From assembly GCA_030151255.1 (NCBI GenBank), contig JASLED010000078.1, forward strand, positions 1 to 37,201: a stretch of 37,201 nt of DNA, in the 5' to 3' direction. The notes beneath the pieces are model-generated. The model had not been told where the DNA came from and did not search any database. It was given only the letters and a program-made list of their open reading frames with translations. A program made the translations under genes and the position numbers. Source of the DNA: Flavobacterium sp. Lineage in GTDB: Bacteria > Bacteroidota > Bacteroidia > Flavobacteriales > Flavobacteriaceae. Below are positions 15,132-24,110 of the stretch, piece after piece (position 1 is the first letter of the stretch; every line of letters starts with the position of its first letter).

Positions 15132-15902
15132 TTACGCCTCAACAATCCACCAATCTACTGCTAATCGGTCGTTAATATCCACAGGGAAACCGTTAAAAAC
15201 AATTCTAAATCCGAACTCTTGCCTATCTAACATCAAGGACTTAAATTCAGTAGTCACAAAACTGGTTTGTGGGTTATGCCGTCTTAACGTGTAAATAACT
15301 CTAGTATTTTGAACATTCACTTCCGGATGCTCAACGTTTAAAATACCATTTGGCGCGCCTTGATCAGCGACATGAGTACCTTTTTGTATAGCCACCATAG
15401 CCCCTTTTAGCCTTGTCGCACCATACAAAGGAGTAGCTTTAAACGTTAAATCGTTTACCTTTTCAATAACAATAAAATCACCTTTTCTAAGAACACCCAC
15501 ATCCGTAGAAACAAGATCCATATTGTTTATTTTAGGTGCGTTTGAATTAATGCCCTCACCATCTAAAATAATAAATTCACCATTAATCATGTTATCAAGC
15601 CTAGCTGAAACAGTAATATTTCTTGTAACAGCGTCCTGAGTTGGTTTGTAAATCATATCATGTTTACCGCCCACTTCAGTAATAGCGTCAAAAATTTGAT
15701 AACCGTTAGTAACGTTGTCAGGCTTGCCGTTTGGAGTGATCTTAGCACGCTCCATTAAAGCCGTTACTGTTTCTTGAATATCACCGTTATTTTCCTCGCA
15801 AATAGGCGTACCGTCGTTTACCCCAGTATCGTCCTTTATGCGCCCCATAGGGTAATCAGGCGATGCAGGAATAGTATTAATTACATTTACTTTATTTCTC
15901 AT
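15132..15902 (-). CDS. hypothetical structural-region protein (256 aa)
   Basis: I choose the ATG at 15902 because it overlaps the TGA of the upstream XRE gene (ATGA), the usual coupling in this operon. An in-frame ATG 33 bases upstream lies inside the XRE gene. The protein begins MRNKVNVINTIPASPDYPMG and is mostly beta (FIILDGEGINSN, GDFIVIEKVNDLTFKATPLY), ending in RLAVDWWIVEA. It may be a virion component such as a tail-associated beta-sandwich protein, but I do not recognise it. It stands 3 bases before the gp10-like gene. Confidence 0.6.
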   Translation of the reverse strand: MRNKVNVINTIPASPDYPMGRIKDDTGVNDGTPICEENNGDIQETVTALMERAKITPNGKPDNVTNGYQIFDAITEVGGKHDMIYKPTQDAVTRNITVSARLDNMINGEFIILDGEGINSNAPKINNMDLVSTDVGVLRKGDFIVIEKVNDLTFKATPLYGATRLKGAMVAIQKGTHVADQGAPNGILNVEHPEVNVQNTRVIYTLRRHNPQTSFVTTEFKSLMLDRQEFGFRIVFNGFPVDINDRLAVDWWIVEA

Positions 15903-16126
15903 TGCTCTTGTATTAAATAATGTAAAGATACACAAAAGTAGTCGGAAATTTTAATTAAGTTTTTAAGAGTGATATTTTTGTATACACCTCGCTCGATTGC
16001 TGATATAAAAGATATGTCCGTATCTAAGTCACAAGCTAATTGAAGCTGTGTTAATCCATGTCTTTTTCTAAGATCAAACATTTTTCTGCCTAAACACTCC
16101 AAGCATATTTTAGTTTTTGCATCCAT
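15899..16126 (-). CDS. XRE-family HTH transcriptional regulator
   Basis: A 75-residue single-domain protein: RKMFDLRKRHGLTQLQLACD (residues 14-33) is the first two helices, and ISFISAIERGVYKNITLKNL is the recognition helix and following helix of an HTH_3 (Cro/CI) fold. It lies at the head of the second late block (gp10-like, gp43, gp44, gp45) and is translationally coupled to the next gene. It faces a divergent + strand gene across a 109-base gap. It may repress or activate from that gap. An early-type regulator inside a structural operon is unusual. Confidence 0.85.
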   Translation of the reverse strand: MDAKTKICLECLGRKMFDLRKRHGLTQLQLACDLDTDISFISAIERGVYKNITLKNLIKISDYFCVSLHYLIQEQ

Positions 16127-16235
16127 TTTTATTTTAAAATTAAGTAAAATAATAGTTAATAAAATGCTAATATATTACTACTCAATGTTTTGTGGTCGGT
16201 TGTAGTTTTGGGATATAACTTTAAATTTTTTTATT
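16127..16235 (+). promoter_or_regulatory. divergent intergenic region with candidate -7 element
   Basis: This 109-base AT-rich gap separates the XRE gene (-) from the glycine-rich gene (+). TAGTTTTG at 16203-16210 fits TAnnTTTG, 26 bases before the + ATG. No clear -33 TTTG is found at the normal spacing. It is a plausible site of XRE binding. Confidence 0.35.
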
Positions 16236-16451
16236 ATGAGTATTTCACAAGGAGCAACCGATATTATAGGCGGTGGTGGTTATGGTTTTGGAGGATTTGG
16301 AATTCCTCCTGTGGGTTTATTTGGGGTTTTTGGCGGTTTTGGAAATCGTGGTTTTGGGAATGACTTTAACGGTCACGATAGATCAGGCATAACAGTCTTA
16401 GAGCAAAATGTGTCAGATTTACGCAAGGACGTTGCCGACAATGGCAAGTAA
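16236..16451 (+). CDS. glycine-rich protein, N-terminal part (ends at in-frame TAA)
   Basis: A 71-residue product beginning MSISQGATDIIGGGGYGFGG, with a Gly/Phe-rich low-complexity segment to ~50 and then a helical stretch, ITVLEQNVSDLRKDVADN. The helix runs directly, in the same frame, into the next open frame beyond a TAA at 16449-16451. I therefore read 16236-16988 as one original gene of ~250 codons carrying a nonsense codon. The family is unknown to me, but this layout (Gly-rich head, long coiled coil) suggests a filamentous or surface-exposed virion protein. Base composition is more GC-rich than the neighbours. Confidence 0.6.
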   Translation: MSISQGATDIIGGGGYGFGGFGIPPVGLFGVFGGFGNRGFGNDFNGHDRSGITVLEQNVSDLRKDVADNGK

Positions 16452-16460
16452 ATTCACATC

Positions 16461-16988
16461 TTGGGGAATGAAGTCGCAGGAATGTTTGCACAGCAAAATC
16501 TTGCATTTACGGGCGAGTTTAGAAACTTAGACAATCAAATATGCGATGTAGAAAAAACGTTGCTACAACAATCTTACGCGCAGTCTTTGCAAACATTCCA
16601 AAACACACAAGCGATTCAAACGCAAATGACTAATTTTCAACACTCAGTTGATAGCCAATTTTGTGATGTAAAGAGTCAAATACACGCGGACGGCGATGCG
16701 ACTCGCGCGCTTATCAATGGTATTGAAATGCAAAACTTACGTGATGCGTTGGCGAGTGAAAGACGTTCACGCGATAATAGAGAAATTGAAATCAATGTAG
16801 TTCAAACAAACCAACAAACACAAAACCAATTACAGGCGCAATTGCAGTCGCAAACGCAAGCTTTTGCATCGTTGTTTGGTAATTTAAGCGACCAAGTGAA
16901 TCGCGCCACAAACAGCGTTGTTAACCTTGGCACAATGGTTGGGAGTGGACAAAGCGCAACGCAGTCTAACACAAAAGTTAATTCATAA
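16461..16988 (+). CDS. coiled-coil protein, C-terminal part of the interrupted gene
   Basis: The frame is the same as the upstream glycine-rich part. The only start near its beginning is TTG 16461; the first ATG is 16482, so it lacks a convincing start of its own. It encodes long heptad-like helices (NLDNQICDVEKTLLQQSYAQ; NLRDALASERRSRDNREIE), a Gln/Thr-rich stretch, and an end SNTKVNS. Two CDV(E/K) segments (QICDVEK, QFCDVKS) suggest an internal duplication. Either the gene is broken, or the TAA is read through, or translation restarts. It is followed by a 59-codon gene. Confidence 0.55.
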   Translation: MGNEVAGMFAQQNLAFTGEFRNLDNQICDVEKTLLQQSYAQSLQTFQNTQAIQTQMTNFQHSVDSQFCDVKSQIHADGDATRALINGIEMQNLRDALASERRSRDNREIEINVVQTNQQTQNQLQAQLQSQTQAFASLFGNLSDQVNRATNSVVNLGTMVGSGQSATQSNTKVNS

Positions 16989-16991
16989 GCC

Positions 16992-17171
16992 ATGCACAGA
17001 TTTATCGAAAAGTACTCGGACAGCATCAAGGATGAAATGGTGCTTAAAATCATGCTTCACGAAATGGAAGAAGCTTATAAGGATTGCAAAAAAGGCGATA
17101 AAGATTATATCGAACATCTTAACGAAGTCGCAGATATGATTAAAGACTACAAAGAAATAAAGGGGTATTAA
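16992..17171 (+). CDS. small acidic/helical protein (59 aa)
   Basis: ATG 16992, 3 bases after the previous stop; TAA 17169-17171. The product begins MHRFIEKYSDSIKDEMVLKI and continues MLHEMEEAYKDCKKGDKDYI, an all-helical charged protein. No family is recognised. It shares a transcript with the coiled-coil protein and its stop is embedded in the terminator stem-loop, which argues that this is the last gene of a small independent + strand unit. Confidence 0.6.
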   Translation: MHRFIEKYSDSIKDEMVLKIMLHEMEEAYKDCKKGDKDYIEHLNEVADMIKDYKEIKGY

Positions 17172-17186
17172 ACCCCTTTTGTTTTT
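17159..17186 (+). terminator. terminator between the + island and the fibre gene
   Basis: Stem AAAGGGG/CCCCTTT (17159-17165 with 17173-17179), a 7-base loop, then TGTTTTT. The fibre gene ends at 17185 on the other strand, and the same hairpin followed by a T-rich stretch (TTTATTTCTTT) could stop it too. Confidence 0.85.
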
Positions 17187-20118
17187 ACATAATATACCCT
17201 TTATCGAACATGTAATTAACTGTTTTTTGATAAAAAATATTATCGTAAAAATAAATACTAGACAAATAATCCCCATCTCTCATATTGCCAAGCTCAATAC
17301 CTTCAATATTGAAATCGTTATAATTGGATGTAACACTGCTTATTTTGTAATTATTTACAAATAAATATAAGCTACCATTAATAAAAGTTAATGTTACATA
17401 CTGTGTTGACTTGGAAAAATAGTTATTAAAACAACTGTTAAACTTGTATTCAACACCATTTATGTAAACTAACAAAGAATTACCTAAACTTAATATTTTT
17501 ACATCTTTAGATGTTAAAATATTAAATACTTCAGTACTGTAGACTCCGTTAGTTTTATAACCAAACCTAATAGTTTTACAAGTCATTTTTACATCTATAT
17601 TTATTACGTCTTTAATATTGGCAGACACGTACTCATCTAGTTTAAAAGGAAAATACTTATCCTTAAAGCTGCCATTACTAATAATAGTATTTAAGGGATA
17701 AATAGCTGTATTTATAGGTGTGTTAATATTTTCTTTTCCAAACTTTAGATAAAATATACTATTGTCTTTTATTTCAAATTCTTTGTTTTCACTTGAAAGT
17801 GGAGAAGATTTAACATTTAATGTGTTATTATTTTTTTCTTTACCTCTTGTTCTTATATAACACAGAGCTTGTTTGTACTCTTTTCCAACTCGAAGTTTTA
17901 AAGGTTTTAAATTATCTACTCCTGTTGCCAATATCAGGTAGTCCCCTTCTGTATCTGTCATTACACTGTTTGAGATAGTTCCATATCTATAACCGTTCTG
18001 CATCCTTAAACTATCTTGGAATTTATCATCAAAAATAGGTGTAAATGAGTCTCCATAATCATCTGATATTAAAATCAATGGATAGTTGTAAGTAGAATAT
18101 GCCACAACTGAAACAACTAAGTAATTACTAATAACTCGAACAGATTGTGTATTTAAAGGCATTTCGATAAGTGTTTCGAAGTTTTTTAAATCTTTTGTTC
18201 TAAACAAACTCGGACTGTTTTTTATTACACCTTCAGCGCTCCCGAAATACCATTCTCCACATTTTGAATTTATACCGTAATCAGTTGTGAATGGGAAAAC
18301 TACTCTATTAAAAGTTACACCATAGTCCTCTGAATAAATAGTTGTCATACCACTATTTCCAAACTCGCCATTGTCAAATACAGATGTCGCACCATCTATA
18401 TTTACAAATAACCTATTAGTTGTATTATCAAACCAAAGCCTATGAACATGTTGTTTGTATGTATTAGAGTATATCTGTTTAAAGTCTATACTGTTTAGTG
18501 GTGTTTTATACACTTTAACATCGTACTCCTCTTGATTACAGCCTAAATACATATTGCCTAAATTATCATAAGTTATGTTGTGAGAAGAAACAAAAGAACT
18601 CGTGTATCTAAAATTAAATATTTCAGTACCTATTGAATAATTATCGGACATCCTATATATTTTTAAATATTCCCCCTCTTTTGTTAAAATATCATTGTTT
18701 GGAGTAATAGAAACTAGATAACTATTTTGTATAATTTCAGCCCATGAAATACCGTTGTCTGAACTAATATATATTGAATTAGTCCCTCTATCCCATCCGA
18801 TTACATCTCCTTCTGTGTTTTGGCAAACTATCTCCTTATAGTTATCTGCTTTTGTTAAAGAATAATGCCCACTAAACACTTTTTTATCACAAATTGTATC
18901 GTTGTAAACAAAATCAATATTTTTAAAGTCGTCAGAGCAATTAATAAAACTTAAATTATTATTCTCAGTTACTTCATTCTTGTTTAAATGTAAAATAGTT
19001 ATAATATCCTGCTCAGAGGTGTTAGGTAGTGTGTATTCTTTTTCTTCTGTTACTCCTACTAATGTATTATTGTTTGAATATATTAATGCTTCTTTGTAAT
19101 TACTTATGTTTACATTGTCAGAAACCTCTCTAGGTATATAATCATTAATATAACTTATAGTTAAATTATCTGCGTTTTCGCTCTCCGCTTTATAATATAT
19201 TTGAAAATACTTAGCATCTCTAGGAATAAGTAATCTAAGCGATTCTGATTGATAGTTTGCATTATACACAATATCTCCTTTAGCACTTGTAAATAAATAA
19301 GCCTTCCTTACTTCTGTAGGTATATTTTTAATAAACAGCTTACTTATTTTACTAACATCTATTTTAGTCGTGGTTCTTCTATCTAGCGAAGTGTCCAATA
19401 AATCTCCATTTCCAGAAATCCAATTTCTTAAATAAACATTTTTATCGTTTAAAATCAAGTTATTACTTGTATTTTTATCGCATTTTATATATTCTGATCC
19501 ATCATTAAAATTTTTAAACACCTTAACCATATCAACTAGACTTTCATTTGCGACAGTGGTTATGTTAAAAGCTATATATTCAGTAGTATTGTCTGTCGTT
19601 ATTTCGAAATTCTCAGTAACTGTTCCCTCATTTTTAATTACTCCTTTTCTCTTATACATATTAGAGTCATAGATGTTTACGAAAAATACTTTTATACCAC
19701 TTATTATATATTTAGTATTTTTTTCAACCTTTATGAATCCGCTAAGTATATACTTAGTATTAAAATCAAAATAATCTAAATTAATTCCAGCACCTATATT
19801 TTTTACACTTAGTGCTTTATTATATATATTATTATGCTTTGAACATGTATTTGCATATAATGCTAACGTTGTCGCATTTGTTAATATATTATTATTATAT
19901 ACCACATTTCCACTAACAGCCAAATCATTATCCTCTGTTACTCCTCCGCTACCTTTCGCGCTTTCGGCTGTGGCTGTTTTTGGTAAAAAATCATTTGGAT
20001 CAGCCATAAAATCAACAATATCATTTAAAGCTTTATTTAATTTTTTACCAGTTATTTGCTGAAGACCATTTGTGTTAATATTTTGGTCTATTTCATTTTT
20101 TAAGTCTTGTTTACTCAT
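17185..20118 (-). CDS. long tail fibre/receptor-binding protein with Asp-box repeats
   Basis: A 977-residue protein. The N-terminus, MSKQDLKNEIDQNINTNGLQ followed by QITGKKLNKALNDIVDFM, is typical of Bacteroidetes phage fibres and probably joins the baseplate. Three Asp-box (S-x-D-x-G-x-x-W/F) sequences occur: SSDNGISW (452), SEDYGVTF (596) and SDDYGDSF (685). They suggest a sialidase-like beta-propeller at ~380-760, and the C-terminal ~200 residues look like a LamG/concanavalin-type sandwich. It would bind, and may cleave, host surface glycans, but no active site can be assigned. The gene is clearly more AT-rich than its neighbours and lacks the dispersed G-rich motif, which fits recent exchange. 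It follows the gp48-like gene by 2 bases. Confidence 0.75.
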   Translation of the reverse strand: MSKQDLKNEIDQNINTNGLQQITGKKLNKALNDIVDFMADPNDFLPKTATAESAKGSGGVTEDNDLAVSGNVVYNNNILTNATTLALYANTCSKHNNIYNKALSVKNIGAGINLDYFDFNTKYILSGFIKVEKNTKYIISGIKVFFVNIYDSNMYKRKGVIKNEGTVTENFEITTDNTTEYIAFNITTVANESLVDMVKVFKNFNDGSEYIKCDKNTSNNLILNDKNVYLRNWISGNGDLLDTSLDRRTTTKIDVSKISKLFIKNIPTEVRKAYLFTSAKGDIVYNANYQSESLRLLIPRDAKYFQIYYKAESENADNLTISYINDYIPREVSDNVNISNYKEALIYSNNNTLVGVTEEKEYTLPNTSEQDIITILHLNKNEVTENNNLSFINCSDDFKNIDFVYNDTICDKKVFSGHYSLTKADNYKEIVCQNTEGDVIGWDRGTNSIYISSDNGISWAEIIQNSYLVSITPNNDILTKEGEYLKIYRMSDNYSIGTEIFNFRYTSSFVSSHNITYDNLGNMYLGCNQEEYDVKVYKTPLNSIDFKQIYSNTYKQHVHRLWFDNTTNRLFVNIDGATSVFDNGEFGNSGMTTIYSEDYGVTFNRVVFPFTTDYGINSKCGEWYFGSAEGVIKNSPSLFRTKDLKNFETLIEMPLNTQSVRVISNYLVVSVVAYSTYNYPLILISDDYGDSFTPIFDDKFQDSLRMQNGYRYGTISNSVMTDTEGDYLILATGVDNLKPLKLRVGKEYKQALCYIRTRGKEKNNNTLNVKSSPLSSENKEFEIKDNSIFYLKFGKENINTPINTAIYPLNTIISNGSFKDKYFPFKLDEYVSANIKDVINIDVKMTCKTIRFGYKTNGVYSTEVFNILTSKDVKILSLGNSLLVYINGVEYKFNSCFNNYFSKSTQYVTLTFINGSLYLFVNNYKISSVTSNYNDFNIEGIELGNMRDGDYLSSIYFYDNIFYQKTVNYMFDKGYIM

Positions 20119-20120
20119 GT

Positions 20121-20801
20121 TTATCCAATTAAAAAATCATCATTAAAATCGTTGTTAAAATCTCCAATACCTTTATCGGATTCTAAAATAATTGCGCATA
20201 AATGAGCAGGTTTTAATTTTAAAACTAATTCCCTAAATTCGCTCACTCTGCTACTCTCAATAGGCTCGTTTATCCTTATGAAAAAAGTTGCCCATAAATT
20301 GCCACCAAAATTATATTTTTCCCCACGAAACATACTATTGGCAATCACATTATATTGATAGCCTCCAAATGAACTAGCCCCGTACATGGATCGTCCGTAT
20401 TGATTGGAAATAAAATCAGAAACCAAAGATGGGTTAATCCCTTCATTTTCGTAAATACTAACCTTGAATCCAAAAGTATTTAATACGTGCTGAATCCAAG
20501 CAGCAGAGGAGCGATTAACAACTCTGTTAGGATAAGTCATTTTAAGCCTTATACGCTCGATCCTTTGCATCAAAGTTAACCCCTCCACAAAATAAACACC
20601 GTATTTATCCTCTAATAATTCAACCTCTTTTTCATCCAAATCCATTGAATCAGGAATAGCCCCATTAACTAAACTAGCCAATTGAGAAATAAAGCCGTTT
20701 AAAGCTTCATCAATACTTTCATGCACTGAAAACCTATTAGTATTATCAGACACATTAAAAGCATGCCCATTGGGGTATAATTGCTTCCAAACGCTATTCA
20801 T
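20121..20801 (-). CDS. baseplate/tail protein, Mu gp48-like (DUF2313)
   Basis: A 226-residue protein with the family pattern: an early helix LVNGAIPDSMDLDEKEVELL, the Tyr/Phe-rich KYGVYFVEGLTLMQRIERIR (the 'yGL....t.eeRr' element), and a C-terminal FRELVLKLKPAHLCAIILE. In Mu and P2 the protein (gp48/gpI) caps the baseplate and connects fibres. The gene overlaps the baseplate J gene by 8 bases and directly precedes the fibre gene, in the conserved order. Confidence 0.75.
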   Translation of the reverse strand: MNSVWKQLYPNGHAFNVSDNTNRFSVHESIDEALNGFISQLASLVNGAIPDSMDLDEKEVELLEDKYGVYFVEGLTLMQRIERIRLKMTYPNRVVNRSSAAWIQHVLNTFGFKVSIYENEGINPSLVSDFISNQYGRSMYGASSFGGYQYNVIANSMFRGEKYNFGGNLWATFFIRINEPIESSRVSEFRELVLKLKPAHLCAIILESDKGIGDFNNDFNDDFLIG

Positions 20802-21939
20802 AAGTAACAGTATTTAATTTAGGAATACGGCCCAATGAAAAAGTGTACATGTCATAAGGAGCGCCATCAATTTTAATTTTTAAATCTAAAAAATAATTGT
20901 CCGATCCAATAGATTCACTAACCACATTTGAAAGCCTAGCAACGTTTAAAACATCGTTTTTGTCTCTTAATAACTCACCGCCATCAATAAACGGACGGAT
21001 GCCGTACAGATAAGATTCAATGCTGCTTCTTATATTTTGCTCAATAGCCGTACTTTTAGCACTAAGGCCTTTTATTGTGACATCAACATTAACTGACACC
21101 ACAGGCCTTACCTCCAATTTAGCCTGTATAGGCTTACGTCCACGCTCATAAGATGGTTTATTTACATCAGGATCAAAATTTAGCACATTTTCAACATCGG
21201 AAATCATTTGAGGGCTGACAATACCCGAACTTGATTCAACAAAAATTTCAACAGTTCCAGAATCATTTTGTTTTAAATAAGGATAAACTCGCCTTACGCC
21301 CTCCGCATCCTTAGCCCATAATCTATAATCAGTTTTTGCGCCTCCTGTTGGCTCTAATTGTATTGCGTCAATTATAGCTTTTCTATATTCTACTATACTT
21401 TCCTCGGAAACAGCCTCACGCACTACCTCAACAACCACTGCATCAGAATCAACCCCTATAATTGGCTCCGTAATTACAAGCGTATCGCCAATACTTAAAA
21501 TAGTATTCTTACCCACCTCAATCGAACGGACTAAAATAACGTCGTTTAAACCATTTAAAATATATTGAGCATCTAAGATATACACAACGTTGTTTTTATC
21601 ACTTTTAAACGTTAAATTCGCCCTTAATGCACTTCCTTGAGTGCCATTAACTTTAAGTTTTAATAAAGTAGCTGTTGCAGGCTTAGGAGTCCTATCTAAA
21701 TAAAGCATCCCAAGCCTTTCAAGTTCTCCGCCCTCACTAGCAAGATCAGCCGTATCAGGGTATAAGTTCCTTTGAATATCCTCAGCATACAAATACATAA
21801 GTTTTAACTCAGCACTAACAACAGCACCAACAGCCGACAAATGCTCTTTTAAATCCTCGTTTGCAGGTATGTTTAATTTTGCTTTTAAAGCACTAGAAAA
21901 CCTTTCATAAATTTCTTCTATTGTTGGTGTTTGCTTCAT
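20794..21939 (-). CDS. baseplate wedge protein J-like (Mu gp47)
   Basis: A 381-residue protein of the baseplate J family. It starts TPTIEEIYERFSSALKAKLN, then has YAEDIQRNLYPDTADLASEG and LERLGMLYLDRTPKPATATL, the usual 'a.g.eLd..a...G..R..a..A.g' signature. It later has YRLWAKDAEGVRRVYPYLKQ and GTVEIFVESSSGIVSPQMI, matching the conserved 'y..ya..v.GV..a.v.p...G.v.V.v'. It forms the baseplate wedge periphery. The start overlaps the gp46-like stop as ATGA. Confidence 0.88.
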   Translation of the reverse strand: MKQTPTIEEIYERFSSALKAKLNIPANEDLKEHLSAVGAVVSAELKLMYLYAEDIQRNLYPDTADLASEGGELERLGMLYLDRTPKPATATLLKLKVNGTQGSALRANLTFKSDKNNVVYILDAQYILNGLNDVILVRSIEVGKNTILSIGDTLVITEPIIGVDSDAVVVEVVREAVSEESIVEYRKAIIDAIQLEPTGGAKTDYRLWAKDAEGVRRVYPYLKQNDSGTVEIFVESSSGIVSPQMISDVENVLNFDPDVNKPSYERGRKPIQAKLEVRPVVSVNVDVTIKGLSAKSTAIEQNIRSSIESYLYGIRPFIDGGELLRDKNDVLNVARLSNVVSESIGSDNYFLDLKIKIDGAPYDMYTFSLGRIPKLNTVTYE

Positions 21940-22295
21940 AGTATCATCACTTTTTTATTCTCAATCGCGATAGTCGCAATGCCATTAACAAATATAGTAA
22001 CTTTATTCATGCCAAAAGAAACGTCAACATCATTAATTTCTAAGTACTCCAAATCTTTTTTTATTGTACTTATGAGTTCAAGGCGAGCGGCAGAGGTGAG
22101 GGGCATATTGCTTAAATACTTTTCAGTTAAGCTATAAAAATTAGTACCAAGTACATTATTACCCCAAAAAGGTGTATTGCCCCCAAATAGGGCTAAATAC
22201 ACCTGATTATGCAAGTTATTGGTAATTCCTAAATCTTTATCCTCAATGGTAAAATCACCACCTTGGCCATTGTCGTAAATAGTTATATCTTTCAT
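21936..22295 (-). CDS. baseplate protein, Mu gp46/gp25-like
   Basis: A 119-residue protein, MKDITIYDNGQGGDFTIEDK then DLGITNNLHNQVYLALFGGN. This is the pattern of gp46/DUF2634 baseplate proteins, in which a Gly-Gly-Asp start is followed by 'v..g.e.l.q.v...L.t..Ge'. Its function is attachment of the baseplate wedge to the tail tube. Position immediately after the tape measure and before baseplate J is conserved. It has a 1-base overlap with the tape measure gene. Confidence 0.75.
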   Translation of the reverse strand: MKDITIYDNGQGGDFTIEDKDLGITNNLHNQVYLALFGGNTPFWGNNVLGTNFYSLTEKYLSNMPLTSAARLELISTIKKDLEYLEINDVDVSFGMNKVTIFVNGIATIAIENKKVMIL

Positions 22296-24091
22296 TACTG
22301 TCCAAATTTTGTACCGTTAACATTTATAGGGATCGGAATCCCGAATTGCTGAATACCGCCTAGCGTATTGTTTCGGTCGTTTATGTCTAATTGAATATTG
22401 CTGTTATTTGTAGTTATACTCTCACTTGTAGCCACTTGAGCGGTAGCACTTGGCGACATCTCAGGCGCAACAGTTTCTTCAATTTCAAACTTTAAACTAT
22501 GTGTTAGATCCAACGCTTCCTGTGCCATTCTTCCAATTTTTCCAGGTATTTTTGCAACAAGTTCTAAAACCTGTCTAATTGGAAACAACATAAAATCTAT
22601 GATAGAGTTTCCAATCTGTTTAAAAAAGTTCACAAATGAAAATTCTTGAAACCATTTTACAAGCTTATCCCATAATTCACCGATCCAACTAGTGAATTTA
22701 TCCCATTGCTTGCCAAACCACTCGCATATTTCATCCCAATAGTAGAATATTGCAATAATAGCAACCACAGCAGCAATAACCAAAAGTATTGGCCATAGCG
22801 CTGCCCAAACAGCACCTGCGAAAGTATAACCACCAACAGCAGCAACCAAAGCCATGCCATTATATGCTCCCATAATAGCCGTATAAGCCGCCATTACCCC
22901 TTGTCCTATAACCATTAACGCGTTTACAACAATCATAACGCCTTTAAACGCAATTAACGCACCTGCAACACCAACCAAAACAGGGATTAAATCGGAGTTG
23001 TCCGCTATCCATTTAGCTGTTTTTTCTAAAATAGGCGTATACTCTTTCAGTAAATTTGAAAACATCGGAATAAGTTCGTCACCTACCGTAATAGCCAAAA
23101 GCGTCATTTGGTTTTTTAAGTTTTGAATTTGCGTTGCTGTTGTTTTTTGCCTGTTTTCAAATTCTAAAAAAGATGAGTTGGCAAAAGCATTTTCATCAGC
23201 AACCAAAGCCGTATTTTTACGCAATAAATCCATGTTATTAGCAAGAAGCATAATATCAGTTCCATATTCACCAAATTGTTGGAAATACTTAAATTGTTTC
23301 TCAGGATTTAATTTCATGCCTTTTTCAAGAACCGCAAAAAGCCCCTCTAAACCTTTTCCACTTCTATTGAAAACATTACGAAGATCATCGCTTTTCATGA
23401 TTCCTTTCATAAGTCTTTCGAAAATAGTACCTGCTTCACTTGCACTTTTACCACTTGAAATAAACACAGACCCCACCGCTGCGGCTTGCTGCCCTAACAT
23501 ATCCATAGCACGCCCGGCACCCGAACCGCCAGAACTCATAAATTCTAATAACTCAGAAGACTTGGCCGCCGTATTATTTCCTAAATGGTTAAGAGCATCA
23601 GTAACCTGTTTAGTAGCATCCAATGTAAGCCCCATACTGTTTTGAAGCTTTACAAATGCCTCTCCTGCCTCACCGGCCCCAATACCAAAAGCCACGCCCA
23701 TTTCACCTGCCAATTTTGAAACAGAATATACGTCTTTGGCGGCCACACCTGCTTGAGCAATATTACCGTATAATTCCGCAACTTGCTCAGGGGGTTTGGC
23801 CAAATGCAATGAAAGTGTTTTTACTTCATCACTTACCTTTTTTAATTCTTTAGATCCCGCATCAAGATTCATTACCTTAGCAACATCAGCCATTTTGTCC
23901 TCAAACTTAACAGCTTCATTAAAAGCAAATCCTAAAGCCGTAGCAATAGCAAAACCACCCACAACGGCATAATTAGCCATTTTATTCATGGTTTTTTGAA
24001 CTTTTGCAACCTTAGAATTAACCTTGTCTAAAGTAGGACTGATCTTATCCACAGCACTAAAGATAGTAGGTACTTTAAAACTTCCTATCAT
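22295..24091 (-). CDS. tail tape measure protein
   Basis: A 598-residue protein starting MIGSFKVPTIFSAVDKISPT. Residues ~75-330 match the TP901-type tape measure domain (KFEDKMADVAKVMNLDAGSK; GVAAKDVYSVSKLAGEMGVA). Two or three hydrophobic segments follow at ~365-455 (VLVGVAGALIAFKGVMIVV; WPILLVIAAVVAIIAIFYYW), as is usual for proteins that later insert into the host membrane. The length sets the tail length; ~600 residues suggests a tail of about 90 nm by the usual 0.15 nm per residue rule. It follows the frameshifting chaperone gene after a terminator hairpin. Confidence 0.9.
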   Translation of the reverse strand: MIGSFKVPTIFSAVDKISPTLDKVNSKVAKVQKTMNKMANYAVVGGFAIATALGFAFNEAVKFEDKMADVAKVMNLDAGSKELKKVSDEVKTLSLHLAKPPEQVAELYGNIAQAGVAAKDVYSVSKLAGEMGVAFGIGAGEAGEAFVKLQNSMGLTLDATKQVTDALNHLGNNTAAKSSELLEFMSSGGSGAGRAMDMLGQQAAAVGSVFISSGKSASEAGTIFERLMKGIMKSDDLRNVFNRSGKGLEGLFAVLEKGMKLNPEKQFKYFQQFGEYGTDIMLLANNMDLLRKNTALVADENAFANSSFLEFENRQKTTATQIQNLKNQMTLLAITVGDELIPMFSNLLKEYTPILEKTAKWIADNSDLIPVLVGVAGALIAFKGVMIVVNALMVIGQGVMAAYTAIMGAYNGMALVAAVGGYTFAGAVWAALWPILLVIAAVVAIIAIFYYWDEICEWFGKQWDKFTSWIGELWDKLVKWFQEFSFVNFFKQIGNSIIDFMLFPIRQVLELVAKIPGKIGRMAQEALDLTHSLKFEIEETVAPEMSPSATAQVATSESITTNNSNIQLDINDRNNTLGGIQQFGIPIPINVNGTKFGQ

Positions 24092-24110
24092 ATACTGATT
24101 TTATTAAAAA

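Noticed and set aside
15903..15935. The longer start of the 256-residue protein (15935)
   Set aside because: It overlaps the XRE gene; ATG 15902 forms an ATGA coupling with its stop.
22657..22860. Short open frames on the antisense or alternate frame of the tape measure, sheath and fibre genes
   Set aside because: They lie wholly inside well-supported genes and show no domain content.
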